From assembly GCA_964358855.1 (NCBI GenBank), contig CAYHQQ010000010.1, positions 21,815 through 85,814 of the forward strand: a stretch of DNA of 64,000 nt, written 5' to 3'. This DNA comes from UBA2396 sp038042175 (GTDB lineage Bacteria > Planctomycetota > Phycisphaerae > Phycisphaerales > UBA1924). Under the pieces are notes generated by a model. The model saw only the letters and a list, made by a program, of their open reading frames with translations, had not been told where the DNA came from and did no database searches. Position 1 is the stretch's first letter. Every line of letters begins with the position of its first letter. Position numbers and translations under genes: made by a program. Shown piece by piece: positions 9,992 to 17,323 of this stretch.

Positions 9992-10250
9992 GAAACACGG
10001 AGGACACGGAGAGACACGGAGAAAGGCAGAAGAGATTGTGAAAGGCATGAATTCAGGCGCGCCAGACGATCGGCCAAGATTCAATCACTTCATGGCGAGA
10101 ATGAATGGAAACACGGAGGACACGGAGAGACACGGAGAAAGGCAGAAGCGAGTGTGAAAGGCATGGCGTTATGCTTGCCTGACGTGCCGGCAAAGACTCA
10201 ATCACTTTCTCTGCCTTCCTCCGTGTCTCTCCGTGTCCTCCGTGTTTCAA
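9992..10250. repeat. Intergenic repeat family A: two direct and one inverted copy of GAAACACGGAGGACACGGAG
   Basis: The unit beginning GAAACACGGAGGACACGGAG and running on through GAGACACGGAGAAAGGCAGAAG occurs at 9992-10032 and 10108-10148 on the plus strand, and inverted at 10211-10250. Each direct copy is followed by GTGAAAGGCATG and later a TCAATCACTT motif. The outer copies could pair as a very long hairpin between the DUF1501 gene and the 3' end of aroA. A diverged relative lies at 17101-17291. Short open frames across it are not treated as genes. Confidence 0.9.
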
Positions 10251-10256
10251 TTGGCT

Positions 10257-11738
10257 CTAGAACAACCCAGCAAGGTCGCGCCAGTAGGCGGCGTAGGTTT
10301 TGGCGACGCACTGGGGGTGGTTGATGAAGACGTTGGGGCGGCGGAGGGCGATGAGTGCGAGGGACATGGCGATGCGATGGTCGTCGTAGGTGTCGAAGTG
10401 GACGGGCGGGGCGCTCGGGGAGCAGTCGATGCCGGGGCCGCGGCCGCCGCCGCCCCCACCAGGGGGTGTGATGGTCATGGCGCCTGAGTCGCCGGCGACG
10501 GGGGAGTCGATCTTGACGCCGATTTTGGCGAGTTCGGTCTGCATGGCGGCGATGCGGTCGGACTCTTTGACGCGGAGGGTGCGCAGGCCTCGGAGGACTG
10601 AGACGCCCGAAGCGAAGCTGGCGACGACGGCGAGGGTCATGGCGGCGTCGGGCATGTCGGACATGTCGGCCATGATGGGCAGGAGTGTGCGGGGCCCACG
10701 GACCTGCAGCGAGGCCCGCGAGCCGGCGAGGGCGGGCTTGAGGGTGCTGGTGGCGCCCATGCGTCCAAGAAGTTCGACAAAGCCGGTGTCGCCCTGGAGC
10801 GAGCCGGCGTCGAGATCCAGGAGCCGGCAGGTGGAATCGGGCACGAGGGCGGCGGCGGCCCAGAAGTAGGTTGCGCCGCTGGCGTCGGGCTCGACGTCGT
10901 ACTCGAAGGGCGGGATGCCGTCGCCGGGGATGAGGTCGCGATTTGTGGGTGAGGCGGCGGCGGGGCCGACGCGGATGACGCGGTTGTCGCCAGCGGTCTG
11001 CACGCTGGCGCCCAGGCGTTGGAGGAGCCCGAGGGTCATGTTGATGTACGACTCGCTGGTGATCTCGCCGACGAGCTTGATGGTGAGGTGGTGGGGGAGC
11101 CAGGGGGCGATGAGCAGGAGGGCGGAGATGAACTGGCTGGACTGGGTCGTGGGGATTTCGAGAACGGTGGCGTCGGGAGGGAACGCGGGGGGGACGATCC
11201 GCATGGGCGGGAAACCGGGGCGGGCTGAGTAGGAGATGGAGGCGCCGAGCTTTTTGAGGATGTCTCCCAGCTCGCCGATGGGGCGTTCGCGCATGCGGGC
11301 GTTGCCGTCGATGACGATGGGGACGGGCGAGAGGAGGGCGGCGGCGGCCAGGAACCTGGTGGCGGTGCCGGCGTTGTTGAGATTGAGCAGGAGATCGCCG
11401 GTGGCGGGCGAGCCGTTTGGATGGACGGGTTTCCAGCGTCCGCCCACGCCGTGGACGACGACGCGGTCCTCGTGGACGTCGATGGTTGCGCCGAGGGTTC
11501 GCAGGGCGTCGATCATGCGCACGGCGTCGTCGGCGTCGACCAGGGCGCCGTGCAGGATGGATTGTCCTGGCGCCAGGGCGGCCAGCAGCAGGGCGCGGTT
11601 GGAGAGGCTTTTGGAGCCCGGGGGGCGGATGGCGGCGTCGAAGGGGCTGGCTCCGCGGGAGCGCGGCGGGGGCAGCGCGAGCGGATCGGGAATCTCGGCC
11701 AGCGGACGCCGGAGGATGTGCAATACGCCTTCGCTCAA
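10257..11738 (-). CDS. aroA: 3-phosphoshikimate 1-carboxyvinyltransferase (EPSP synthase)
   Basis: Sixth step of the shikimate pathway: joins phosphoenolpyruvate to shikimate-3-phosphate in the cytoplasm. Visible signatures are PGSKSLSNRALLLAALA at about residues 40-56, NNAGTATRFL, LRVKESDRIAAM, and TYDDHRIAMSLALIAL near the C-terminus. A Gly-rich loop (PPGGGGGGRGPG) sits before the DDHR motif and is not typical of the family. No in-frame ATG lies between the upstream groES stop and the first conserved block; a TTG at 11738 is the best start, giving 493 residues, somewhat longer than the usual 430. The start is 16 bases after groES, suggesting co-transcription. Confidence 0.9.
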   Translation of the reverse strand: MSEGVLHILRRPLAEIPDPLALPPPRSRGASPFDAAIRPPGSKSLSNRALLLAALAPGQSILHGALVDADDAVRMIDALRTLGATIDVHEDRVVVHGVGGRWKPVHPNGSPATGDLLLNLNNAGTATRFLAAAALLSPVPIVIDGNARMRERPIGELGDILKKLGASISYSARPGFPPMRIVPPAFPPDATVLEIPTTQSSQFISALLLIAPWLPHHLTIKLVGEITSESYINMTLGLLQRLGASVQTAGDNRVIRVGPAAASPTNRDLIPGDGIPPFEYDVEPDASGATYFWAAAALVPDSTCRLLDLDAGSLQGDTGFVELLGRMGATSTLKPALAGSRASLQVRGPRTLLPIMADMSDMPDAAMTLAVVASFASGVSVLRGLRTLRVKESDRIAAMQTELAKIGVKIDSPVAGDSGAMTITPPGGGGGGRGPGIDCSPSAPPVHFDTYDDHRIAMSLALIALRRPNVFINHPQCVAKTYAAYWRDLAGLF

Positions 11739-11754
11739 CTCGCGTGGCTGCCTT

Positions 11755-12138
11755 TCATGCGTCCTTGGCGTCGTCCTTGGAGTCCTTGCCCTTGGCCTTC
11801 TCGCTCTCGGGCTGGCGGAAGACGGCGACGACATCCTCGACGGGGACGACATAGAGGCGATTGTCGCCCTCAAAGTCGACGGGCACGCCGTGCTTGGGGT
11901 TGAAGAGCACGCGGTCGTAGTTACGGATGGGGTAGTCAACGTCGCGGTCGACCTGGGCGGAGATGGCGATGACCCGCCCGGTGATGGTGGGGATCTCGAT
12001 CTTGTCGGGGAGGTGGATGCCGCTCTTGGTCTGCTTCTTGTCCTCGTCCTTGCGGATGAGCACGCGTTTGCCCATGGGCTCGATGACCTCAAGAGCCCTG
12101 GCGACACGCGGCCCCTTGGAAGATTCGTGGGATGCCAT
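11755..12138 (-). CDS. groES: Co-chaperonin GroES (Cpn10)
   Basis: 127 residues. The Cpn10 barrel is recognisable from KRVLIRKDEDKKQTKSGIHL (roof and mobile-loop region) through GRVIAIS to NRLYVVPVEDVVAVF. It differs from typical GroES by a 20-residue N-terminal extension and a charged Lys/Asp/Glu tail (EKAKGKDSKDDAKDA). No groEL lies next to it; the neighbour is aroA downstream. It may be one of several groES paralogues, or serve a GroEL encoded elsewhere. It is divergent from apt across a 52-base gap. Confidence 0.85.
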   Translation of the reverse strand: MASHESSKGPRVARALEVIEPMGKRVLIRKDEDKKQTKSGIHLPDKIEIPTITGRVIAISAQVDRDVDYPIRNYDRVLFNPKHGVPVDFEGDNRLYVVPVEDVVAVFRQPESEKAKGKDSKDDAKDA

Positions 12139-12190
12139 GGCTCACTGTAGACGTGCACCCGGGGGGCAAGGCATACCTATCCTCTAGCCC

Positions 12191-12721
12191 GTGATCACCG
12201 CCATCAAAGCCCTCGAAGCGCTCATCATCGACGTACCGGACTTTCCCAAGCCCGGGATCACGTTCAAGGATTTCACGCCCATGCTGGCGGATCCCAAGGG
12301 GCTGGCACTGGCCGTGGAGCTCATGACCAACCCGTTCCGCGGGCAGGGGGTCGAGCTGGTGCTGGGGGCCGAATCGCGCGGGTTTATCTTTGGCACGGCG
12401 ATCGCCCAGGCGCTCTCGGCGGGGTTTGTACCGGCTCGCAAGCCCGGGAAGCTGCCGCGGAAGGTCGAGGCGGTCGAGTACTCGCTGGAGTACGGGCGGG
12501 ACCGGCTGGAGATCCACGCCGACGCCGTCACCAGGGGGCGGCGTGTGCTGCTCGTGGACGATCTTTTGGCGACGGGCGGCACGCTCTCGGCGTGCGGGCA
12601 GCTGGTGCAGCGGCTGGGGGCGACGATCGTGGGGATGTCGGTTCTGATCGAGATTGCGGCCCTCAAGGGGCGGGAGAGGCTGACGGGCCTGGGCCCATTG
12701 CACTCGGTTGTCGTCTGCTGA
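12191..12721 (+). CDS. apt: Adenine phosphoribosyltransferase
   Basis: 176 residues from a GTG start. Purine salvage: adenine plus PRPP gives AMP and pyrophosphate. The N-terminal block VPDFPKPGITFKDFTPML is characteristic of Apt, and the PRPP-binding loop VLLVDDLLATGGTL is intact. AESRGFIFG and the KLPRKVEAVEYSLEYG flexible-loop region are also present. The length is normal for the family. No clear ribosome site precedes the GTG; the gene is divergent from groES. Confidence 0.95.
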   Translation: MITAIKALEALIIDVPDFPKPGITFKDFTPMLADPKGLALAVELMTNPFRGQGVELVLGAESRGFIFGTAIAQALSAGFVPARKPGKLPRKVEAVEYSLEYGRDRLEIHADAVTRGRRVLLVDDLLATGGTLSACGQLVQRLGATIVGMSVLIEIAALKGRERLTGLGPLHSVVVC

Positions 12722-12731
12722 AGTTGGGACG

Positions 12732-13601
12732 TCAGTCGGCGGGAAAGGTCGCGCTGGTGCGGTCGCTCTCCCAGACGGTGACGGATCGGAGCCGAGCGCC
12801 GCGTCCGGTGGAATTGATCGCGGGGGCGAGCAGGTCGAAGAAGACCTGGGCGATGTTCTCGACGCTGGGGACGGCGCCGGTTCCCTCGCGGAACTCGGGC
12901 GTGTCGACGTTGAGGTACTTGTGGTCGAAGCGGTCGAGGATGACCTCTTTGGCGATGCGCTCGAGTTCGCCCACACGCAGCGGGATGGCAGCACTGGCGA
13001 CTGGAAGCTCGATGCAGGGCTCGAAGATGTAGTTGTGGCCGTGGCCGCTCTCGTGGTTGCACTTGCCAAAGGCCCGGCGGTTCTCCTCGATCGAGAGTGC
13101 CGGGACGTGGAGGCGGTGGGAGGCGGCGAATTCGAAGCGCTGGCGGAGGAGAGCGACGGCGGGCTGGGATGGGTTTGGGGTGTGCATCGACAGGCTCATG
13201 AAAGGCGTGAGTTTCCAGACGACCTGGTGGAGGAGGCCACCCAGGGCGGCGGCCAGGGGCGGCATGAAGTCGGCCATGACCGAGCCGGGCCAGCCGCGGG
13301 TGTCGGATGGGGCGCTGGAGTTTGCCCGGTGAAACGCGGCGGACAGAATCGGAATAACGGTGTGGCGTACGGCCCGATCAACCGCCTTGATGTCGATCAG
13401 GTATTGGAGGACCGGATCGACGGTACCCGAACAGGACACTTCCAATTCATCGAAACGGCCGAAGGAGGAGAGGGCAGGGGCACCGGCGTAGCCGTTATCC
13501 CCAAATTGGTTGAAACCGTCAGGGTCCGGTGCGGTAGAGTTGCACGCGAAGCGAACAGATCTGGTAAGCTTGACCACGCATGTAGGGTAGCCGCTTGACA
13601 T
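12732..13601 (-). CDS. 6-carboxytetrahydropterin/6-pyruvoyl-tetrahydropterin synthase-like protein, duplicated T-fold
   Basis: 289 residues, about twice the length of QueD. The second half has the family pattern: FEFAASHRLH, the metal-binding GKCNHESGHGHNY (Cys and His ligands), DRFDHKYLN, VPSVENIA and TVWES. The first half (residues 1 to about 145) keeps similar strands (VKLTRSVRFAC, LEVSCSGTVDP, IDIKAVDRAV) but lacks the HGH metal motif, so it looks like a degenerate copy fused in tandem. The active half may act in queuosine or tetrahydropterin synthesis; no other queuosine gene is nearby. Its 3' end faces apt with a 10-base gap. Confidence 0.85.
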   Translation of the reverse strand: MSSGYPTCVVKLTRSVRFACNSTAPDPDGFNQFGDNGYAGAPALSSFGRFDELEVSCSGTVDPVLQYLIDIKAVDRAVRHTVIPILSAAFHRANSSAPSDTRGWPGSVMADFMPPLAAALGGLLHQVVWKLTPFMSLSMHTPNPSQPAVALLRQRFEFAASHRLHVPALSIEENRRAFGKCNHESGHGHNYIFEPCIELPVASAAIPLRVGELERIAKEVILDRFDHKYLNVDTPEFREGTGAVPSVENIAQVFFDLLAPAINSTGRGARLRSVTVWESDRTSATFPAD

Positions 13602-13624
13602 ATCGGTGAGTGTTCGCCGATAAT
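13595..13624 (+). promoter_or_regulatory. Probable sigma70-type promoter of the 47-residue lipoprotein
   Basis: TTGACA at 13595-13600 matches the -35 consensus exactly, and GATAAT at 13619-13624 matches five of six -10 positions, with an 18-base spacer. It lies about 46 bases before the ATG at 13670 and overlaps the 5' end of the divergent pterin synthase-like gene. Confidence 0.7.
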
Positions 13625-13669
13625 CACCCGCTTAGGGTTTGAAAGCAAGTCATTCATGGAGTCTCTCAG

Positions 13670-13813
13670 ATGAAGAATGTCGCAAAGATCCTCTCGTTCG
13701 TCGCGATCGCCGGTATTGGTTTGGCTGCTATCGGCTGTGACAAGCCCGCCGAGACCAAGAAGCCCACGACCACGCCCCCGCCGGCGCCGTCGACGACCCC
13801 CGAGAAGAAGTAA
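13670..13813 (+). CDS. Small lipoprotein, 47 residues
   Basis: ATG at 13670 with GGAG eight bases upstream (13658-13661). The peptide has a Lys-bearing N-terminus, a hydrophobic stretch (ILSFVAIAGIGLAA) and Cys23 in AAIGC, a plausible lipobox, followed by a Lys/Pro/Thr-rich tail (KPTTTPPPAPSTTPEKK). This suggests an outer- or inner-membrane lipoprotein with a short disordered tail. The gene is bracketed by a near-consensus promoter and a strong hairpin terminator, so it is probably a discrete, well-expressed transcript. No function is recognised. It is shorter than many gene-calling cut-offs. Confidence 0.75.
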   Translation: MKNVAKILSFVAIAGIGLAAIGCDKPAETKKPTTTPPPAPSTTPEKK

Positions 13814-13840
13814 GTCGGTTCGAATCACGCTTGTGAAAAG

Positions 13841-13875
13841 ACGGCCGCCCTTGGTGGGCGGCCGTTCTCTATTTT
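13841..13875 (+). terminator. Rho-independent terminator after the small lipoprotein gene
   Basis: A perfect 10-bp GC-rich stem (ACGGCCGCCC at 13841-13850 pairing with 13856-13865) with a five-base TTGGT loop is followed by TCTCTATTTT. It lies 27 bases after the stop codon. Confidence 0.85.
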
Positions 13876-13928
13876 GGGAGGGAGGGCTTGGCGCCTATGG
13901 TTTGCGACCAATCAAGGGAGGACATTCG

Positions 13929-14699
13929 ATGAGCCATTCAATCGTTCGAGGCGTGCTGGCGGTGGGTCTCTTGGCGATATCGGGGCTCGCGATCGGGCAG
14001 CCGGCGAGCGCTCCGGCGACGCCCGCGCCGGCGACGAAGGCTCCTCCGGCGACGACACCGGTTGAGACCAAGCCCGCGATCGCCAAGCCGCCCGAAGCCG
14101 CAAAGGTGGTGAGCCCTTATGTGCTGGGGTTCAAGATGAAGGACATCGACGGCAAGGAGCAGGACCTGGCCCAGTACAAGGGCAAGGTGATCATGATCGT
14201 GAACGTCGCGAGCCAGTGCGGCAACACGCCGCAGTACGACAATCTCGAGAAGCTGTACCAGGAGAAGAAGGACAAGGGATTCGTGATCCTGGCGTTCCCG
14301 GCGAACAATTTCCGCGAGCAGGAGCCGGGGACCGACAGCGAGATCAAGGCGTTCTGCACGTCGGGCAAGTATCACATCACGTTCCCGCTGTTCTCCAAGG
14401 TCTCGGTGACCGACAAGGACAAGGACCAGTGCGACCTGTACAAGACAATTGCCTCGCAGCCCAAGCCCATCGGCGGCAATCCCGAGTGGAATTTCCAGAA
14501 GTTTCTGGTGGACAGGAATGGCAACGTCGTGTCACGGTTTGACCCCAAGACCGACCCGATGAACGCCGCGGTGACGCGCAAGATCGACGAGCTCCTGGCG
14601 GCCAAGGCAGGCGATGCCAAGCCGGCGGATGCGACCAAGCCCGCCGATGCTCCCAAGCCGACTCCCAAGCCCAGCGACAAGCCGGCCGACAAGAAGTAA
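13929..14699 (+). CDS. Secreted glutathione peroxidase family protein
   Basis: 256 residues from ATG 13929; the open frame extends further upstream but would run through the terminator hairpin. Residues 1-24 form a signal peptide (VLAVGLLAISGLAIGQ), then an Ala/Pro/Thr linker, then a GPx domain: NVASQCGNTPQY with peroxidatic Cys97, FPANNFREQEPG, and WNFQKFLVDRNG (Trp187, Asn188). The usual catalytic Gln of FPxNQF is replaced by Asn127. A Lys/Pro/Ala/Asp-rich tail ends the protein. It should reduce peroxides outside the cytoplasm, probably with thioredoxin-like donors as for other Cys-type family members. Confidence 0.85.
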   Translation: MSHSIVRGVLAVGLLAISGLAIGQPASAPATPAPATKAPPATTPVETKPAIAKPPEAAKVVSPYVLGFKMKDIDGKEQDLAQYKGKVIMIVNVASQCGNTPQYDNLEKLYQEKKDKGFVILAFPANNFREQEPGTDSEIKAFCTSGKYHITFPLFSKVSVTDKDKDQCDLYKTIASQPKPIGGNPEWNFQKFLVDRNGNVVSRFDPKTDPMNAAVTRKIDELLAAKAGDAKPADATKPADAPKPTPKPSDKPADKK

Positions 14700-14848
14700 G
14701 ACGGGACGAGCCGCGGAAAGAAGGCCAAAGCGAGGGTGTACGGGGTTGTGCGCGCCCGCGGCGCTGGGTGCGCGGGGTGCATTCTGAGGCTTTGAGCTGG
14801 TGAAGGTGGGAGCCCTTCTGGTCCGCCGAACGGCTACGCTTGGTGCCT

Positions 14849-17092
14849 ATGGCCAAAGTCCCCAGTCTGGCGGCCCGAATCGCCGTTTTTGCATTCGTGA
14901 CCTCGCTTTGCGGCCTGGTCGCGTGGTCTGTCTTCCGCTCGAGCAAGCAGGCGGTTGTGGGCGTGACGGCTCCGGCGGTCGGCGCCAATCCGTCGGATCC
15001 CAAGCGGGCGGACGCGGGGCCGCCCGCGGAGGCTGCCAAGCCCACGATCGAGACGACTCCGCCGGTGGTTGTGCCTCCGGCGGCGGCGCCCGCGGCGCAG
15101 CCGGGGGTGCCGCCCGCGGTGGCGGCGCCGCTCGCGAAGCTGGCGGTGCAGAGGCAGAGCGCGACGGCGGCGACGGGCGCGGTGGGGAGCCTGGACCCGG
15201 CCTCGGCCAAGCTGATGGAGGCGACGTTCTCGCTTCGCGGGGCGGGGCTCATGTCGGTAAAGCTGACGCAGCACTTCACGTCGATCAATCGGGACGCGAA
15301 CGTGGAGATGCAGCGCGAGCGGACGATGCCCAGCGGGCAGGTTTTCACGCCGCTGTCGCTGCTGGGCGTGCAGATCGACACGACGTACGTGTCGCTGGCG
15401 GACGAGTGGGCGTGGAAGGAGATCGGGGCGGGCGAGTTTGAGGCGGTGATCGTCGAGGAGGCGTCGGGGACGCCGGTGGCCCGGGTGCATCGCAAGTTTG
15501 AGGTGCCCGACGCGTCGTACATCCTTCGCGTTTCGCAGAACTTCACGAATCTGACCCAGGCGGCAAGAACGGTGCGTTGGTTCCAGATCGGACCTTTGGA
15601 GCTGCCCGCCGACGTGGTGACATACGGCGGGGACAAGCGGCGGGCGCGGTTTGGCTATCTGGTGGACAGCTCGTCGGACCCATCGAGGCAGCTTGTGCTG
15701 GCCGACGATTCGGCGTTTTTGCTGGACCGCTCGCACGTGGTGGGTGGCGGGACGCCGTCGGCGGCGACGCCGCTGGATATGCCGCTTTGGCCCACGACGC
15801 ACTCGGCTGAGCGCAAGTACGAGCTGGTGTGGACGGGGGCAACCAACCGGTACTTCGCGGCGGTGACGATCCCGCTCTTGCCGGCGTCGGCGGGCGGGAC
15901 GCTGCTGGTGAAGAACCTGCCCAACATCGAGTCGGTCGACCGGCTGTTCGCATTCGACGGCGTCGACGGAGCGGTTGCGCTCCGGCTCAACAGCGGCAAG
16001 ACGAGCGTGAAACCCGGCGAGTCGCTGGACATGTCGCAGGGGTTTTTCGCGGGTCCCATGTCGGCCCGGGAGATCAACAAGGACCCCTTGGGCAAGAACG
16101 CGGGGCTGGCGCAGCTCGTGCTGTTCAACTTCGGGGGCATGTGCGGGTGCTGCACGTTCGCGTGGCTGACGCAGCCCTTGCTGGGGCTTTTGACGTTTCT
16201 GCACACGATCACGGGCGACTGGGCGGTGGGGATCATCTGCCTGGTGGTGATCGTCAAGTCGCTCTTGCACCCGATCACGCGCTGGTCGCAGATCAGGCTG
16301 CAGAGGTTCGGCAAGCAGATGCAGGGGATGGCCCCCAAGATGGCCAAGCTCAAGGAGAAGTACGCCAGCGAGCCCAAGGTGCTGCAGGAGGAGACGGCGA
16401 AGCTCTGGCGTGAGGAGGGGATCAATCCGGCGGGGGCGCTTGGGTGCCTGCCGATGTTCCTTCAGACGCCGGTGTGGATGGCGCTGTCGGCGACGCTTTT
16501 CTTTGCGATCGAGCTGCGTCACCAGGGGGCGTTCTACGGGGTGTTCCAGATGCTGGGCTCGCCGGGGAACGTCGTGTGGTTCCTGGGGGATCTGGCCGAG
16601 CCCGATCGGCTGTGGTACTTTCCGGCGCGTGCGTTCAATATTCCGCTGATCTCGGGGCTCATGGGACCGATCTCGTCGCTCAACATCATGCCCTTGTGCC
16701 TGGGCGTCTTGTTCTATGTGCAGCAGAAGTACATGACGCCGCCCCCGACGACGGCGCAGACGCCCGAGCAGGAGACGCAGGCCAAGATGATGCGGTGGAT
16801 GACGGTGGTCATGTTCCCGGTGATGATGTACAACGCCCCCAGCGGGCTGACGCTGTACTTCTTCGCCAACTCGGCCCTTGGCATTCTTGAGTCCAAGTGG
16901 ATCAAGAAGCACATCGACACGCACGACCTGCTGAACGTGCAGAAGATCCGCGAGGCCAAGGCCAAGAAGGGCGGCGGCGGGTTCATGGCAAGGCTCCAGC
17001 AGATGGCACAGGCCCAGCAGGCCAAGAAGGCCAAACAGATTGCGGGGCAGGCGCCCAAGGACCCGGATCGGTATGTGCGCAAGAAGCTCTGA
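14849..17092 (+). CDS. yidC: Membrane protein insertase YidC/Oxa1
   Basis: 747 residues from the ATG at 14849 (TTG 14840 is in frame just upstream). Inserts and folds inner-membrane proteins alone or with Sec. Residues 5-25 form the first transmembrane segment, followed by an Ala/Pro linker and a large periplasmic domain (about 100-420). The conserved Oxa1 core has VVIVKSLLHPITRWSQIRLQ with the groove arginine, KMAKLKEKY, EEGINPAGALGCLPMFLQTPVWMAL, and the last segments MMYNAPSGLTLYFFANSALGILES. The C-terminal tail is Lys-rich, suited to ribosome contact. mnmE follows on the same strand, as in many bacteria, but rpmH and rnpA are absent upstream. Confidence 0.96.
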   Translation: MAKVPSLAARIAVFAFVTSLCGLVAWSVFRSSKQAVVGVTAPAVGANPSDPKRADAGPPAEAAKPTIETTPPVVVPPAAAPAAQPGVPPAVAAPLAKLAVQRQSATAATGAVGSLDPASAKLMEATFSLRGAGLMSVKLTQHFTSINRDANVEMQRERTMPSGQVFTPLSLLGVQIDTTYVSLADEWAWKEIGAGEFEAVIVEEASGTPVARVHRKFEVPDASYILRVSQNFTNLTQAARTVRWFQIGPLELPADVVTYGGDKRRARFGYLVDSSSDPSRQLVLADDSAFLLDRSHVVGGGTPSAATPLDMPLWPTTHSAERKYELVWTGATNRYFAAVTIPLLPASAGGTLLVKNLPNIESVDRLFAFDGVDGAVALRLNSGKTSVKPGESLDMSQGFFAGPMSAREINKDPLGKNAGLAQLVLFNFGGMCGCCTFAWLTQPLLGLLTFLHTITGDWAVGIICLVVIVKSLLHPITRWSQIRLQRFGKQMQGMAPKMAKLKEKYASEPKVLQEETAKLWREEGINPAGALGCLPMFLQTPVWMALSATLFFAIELRHQGAFYGVFQMLGSPGNVVWFLGDLAEPDRLWYFPARAFNIPLISGLMGPISSLNIMPLCLGVLFYVQQKYMTPPPTTAQTPEQETQAKMMRWMTVVMFPVMMYNAPSGLTLYFFANSALGILESKWIKKHIDTHDLLNVQKIREAKAKKGGGGFMARLQQMAQAQQAKKAKQIAGQAPKDPDRYVRKKL

Positions 17093-17100
17093 CGGCTGAG

Positions 17101-17291
17101 GAATGGAAACACGGAGGACACGGAGGGGCACGGAGGAAAGCCGGGGCGAGGGGGAGTGGGAGAAGGCAGAAGGCTGAAGGTGAAGGCTGAAGGCTGAAGG
17201 CTGAAGTCGGAGTTGAATCAGCCTTCCGCCTTCAAGTTCAGCCTTCTGCCTCGTCTTCCTCCGTGCCCCAGCGTGCCCTCCGTGTTTCAAC
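17101..17291. repeat. Intergenic repeat family A relative: large inverted structure between yidC and mnmE
   Basis: GAAACACGGAGGACACGGAG starts at 17106, and its inverted, slightly diverged counterpart occupies about 17255-17290. Between them are tandem GAAGGCTGAAG-type units (17164-17204) and their partial reverse complement (17222-17250). The whole interval could fold as one long hairpin. It is related to the block at 9992-10250. Confidence 0.85.
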
Positions 17292-17323
17292 GCGTTGAAG
17301 CGACGGGTTGTGGAGGAGCGGGT

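Noticed and set aside
7690..10077. 795-residue minus-strand open frame opposite the DUF1549/DUF1501 genes
   Set aside because: Arg/His/Pro-rich antisense shadow of two well-supported genes; high GC produces many such frames.
9992..10250. Short CDS candidates through the ACACGGAGG repeats
   Set aside because: Repetitive peptides arise from the repeat on both strands; no ribosome site or independent conservation is visible.
10257..12158. Possible 633-residue AroA with long N-terminal extension
   Set aside because: The extension is the out-of-frame shadow of groES (11755-12138), whose own product is clearly a Cpn10.
13816..13830. GGTTCGAATC, similar to a tRNA T-loop
   Set aside because: No acceptor, D or anticodon arms around it; it lies between a stop codon and a terminator.
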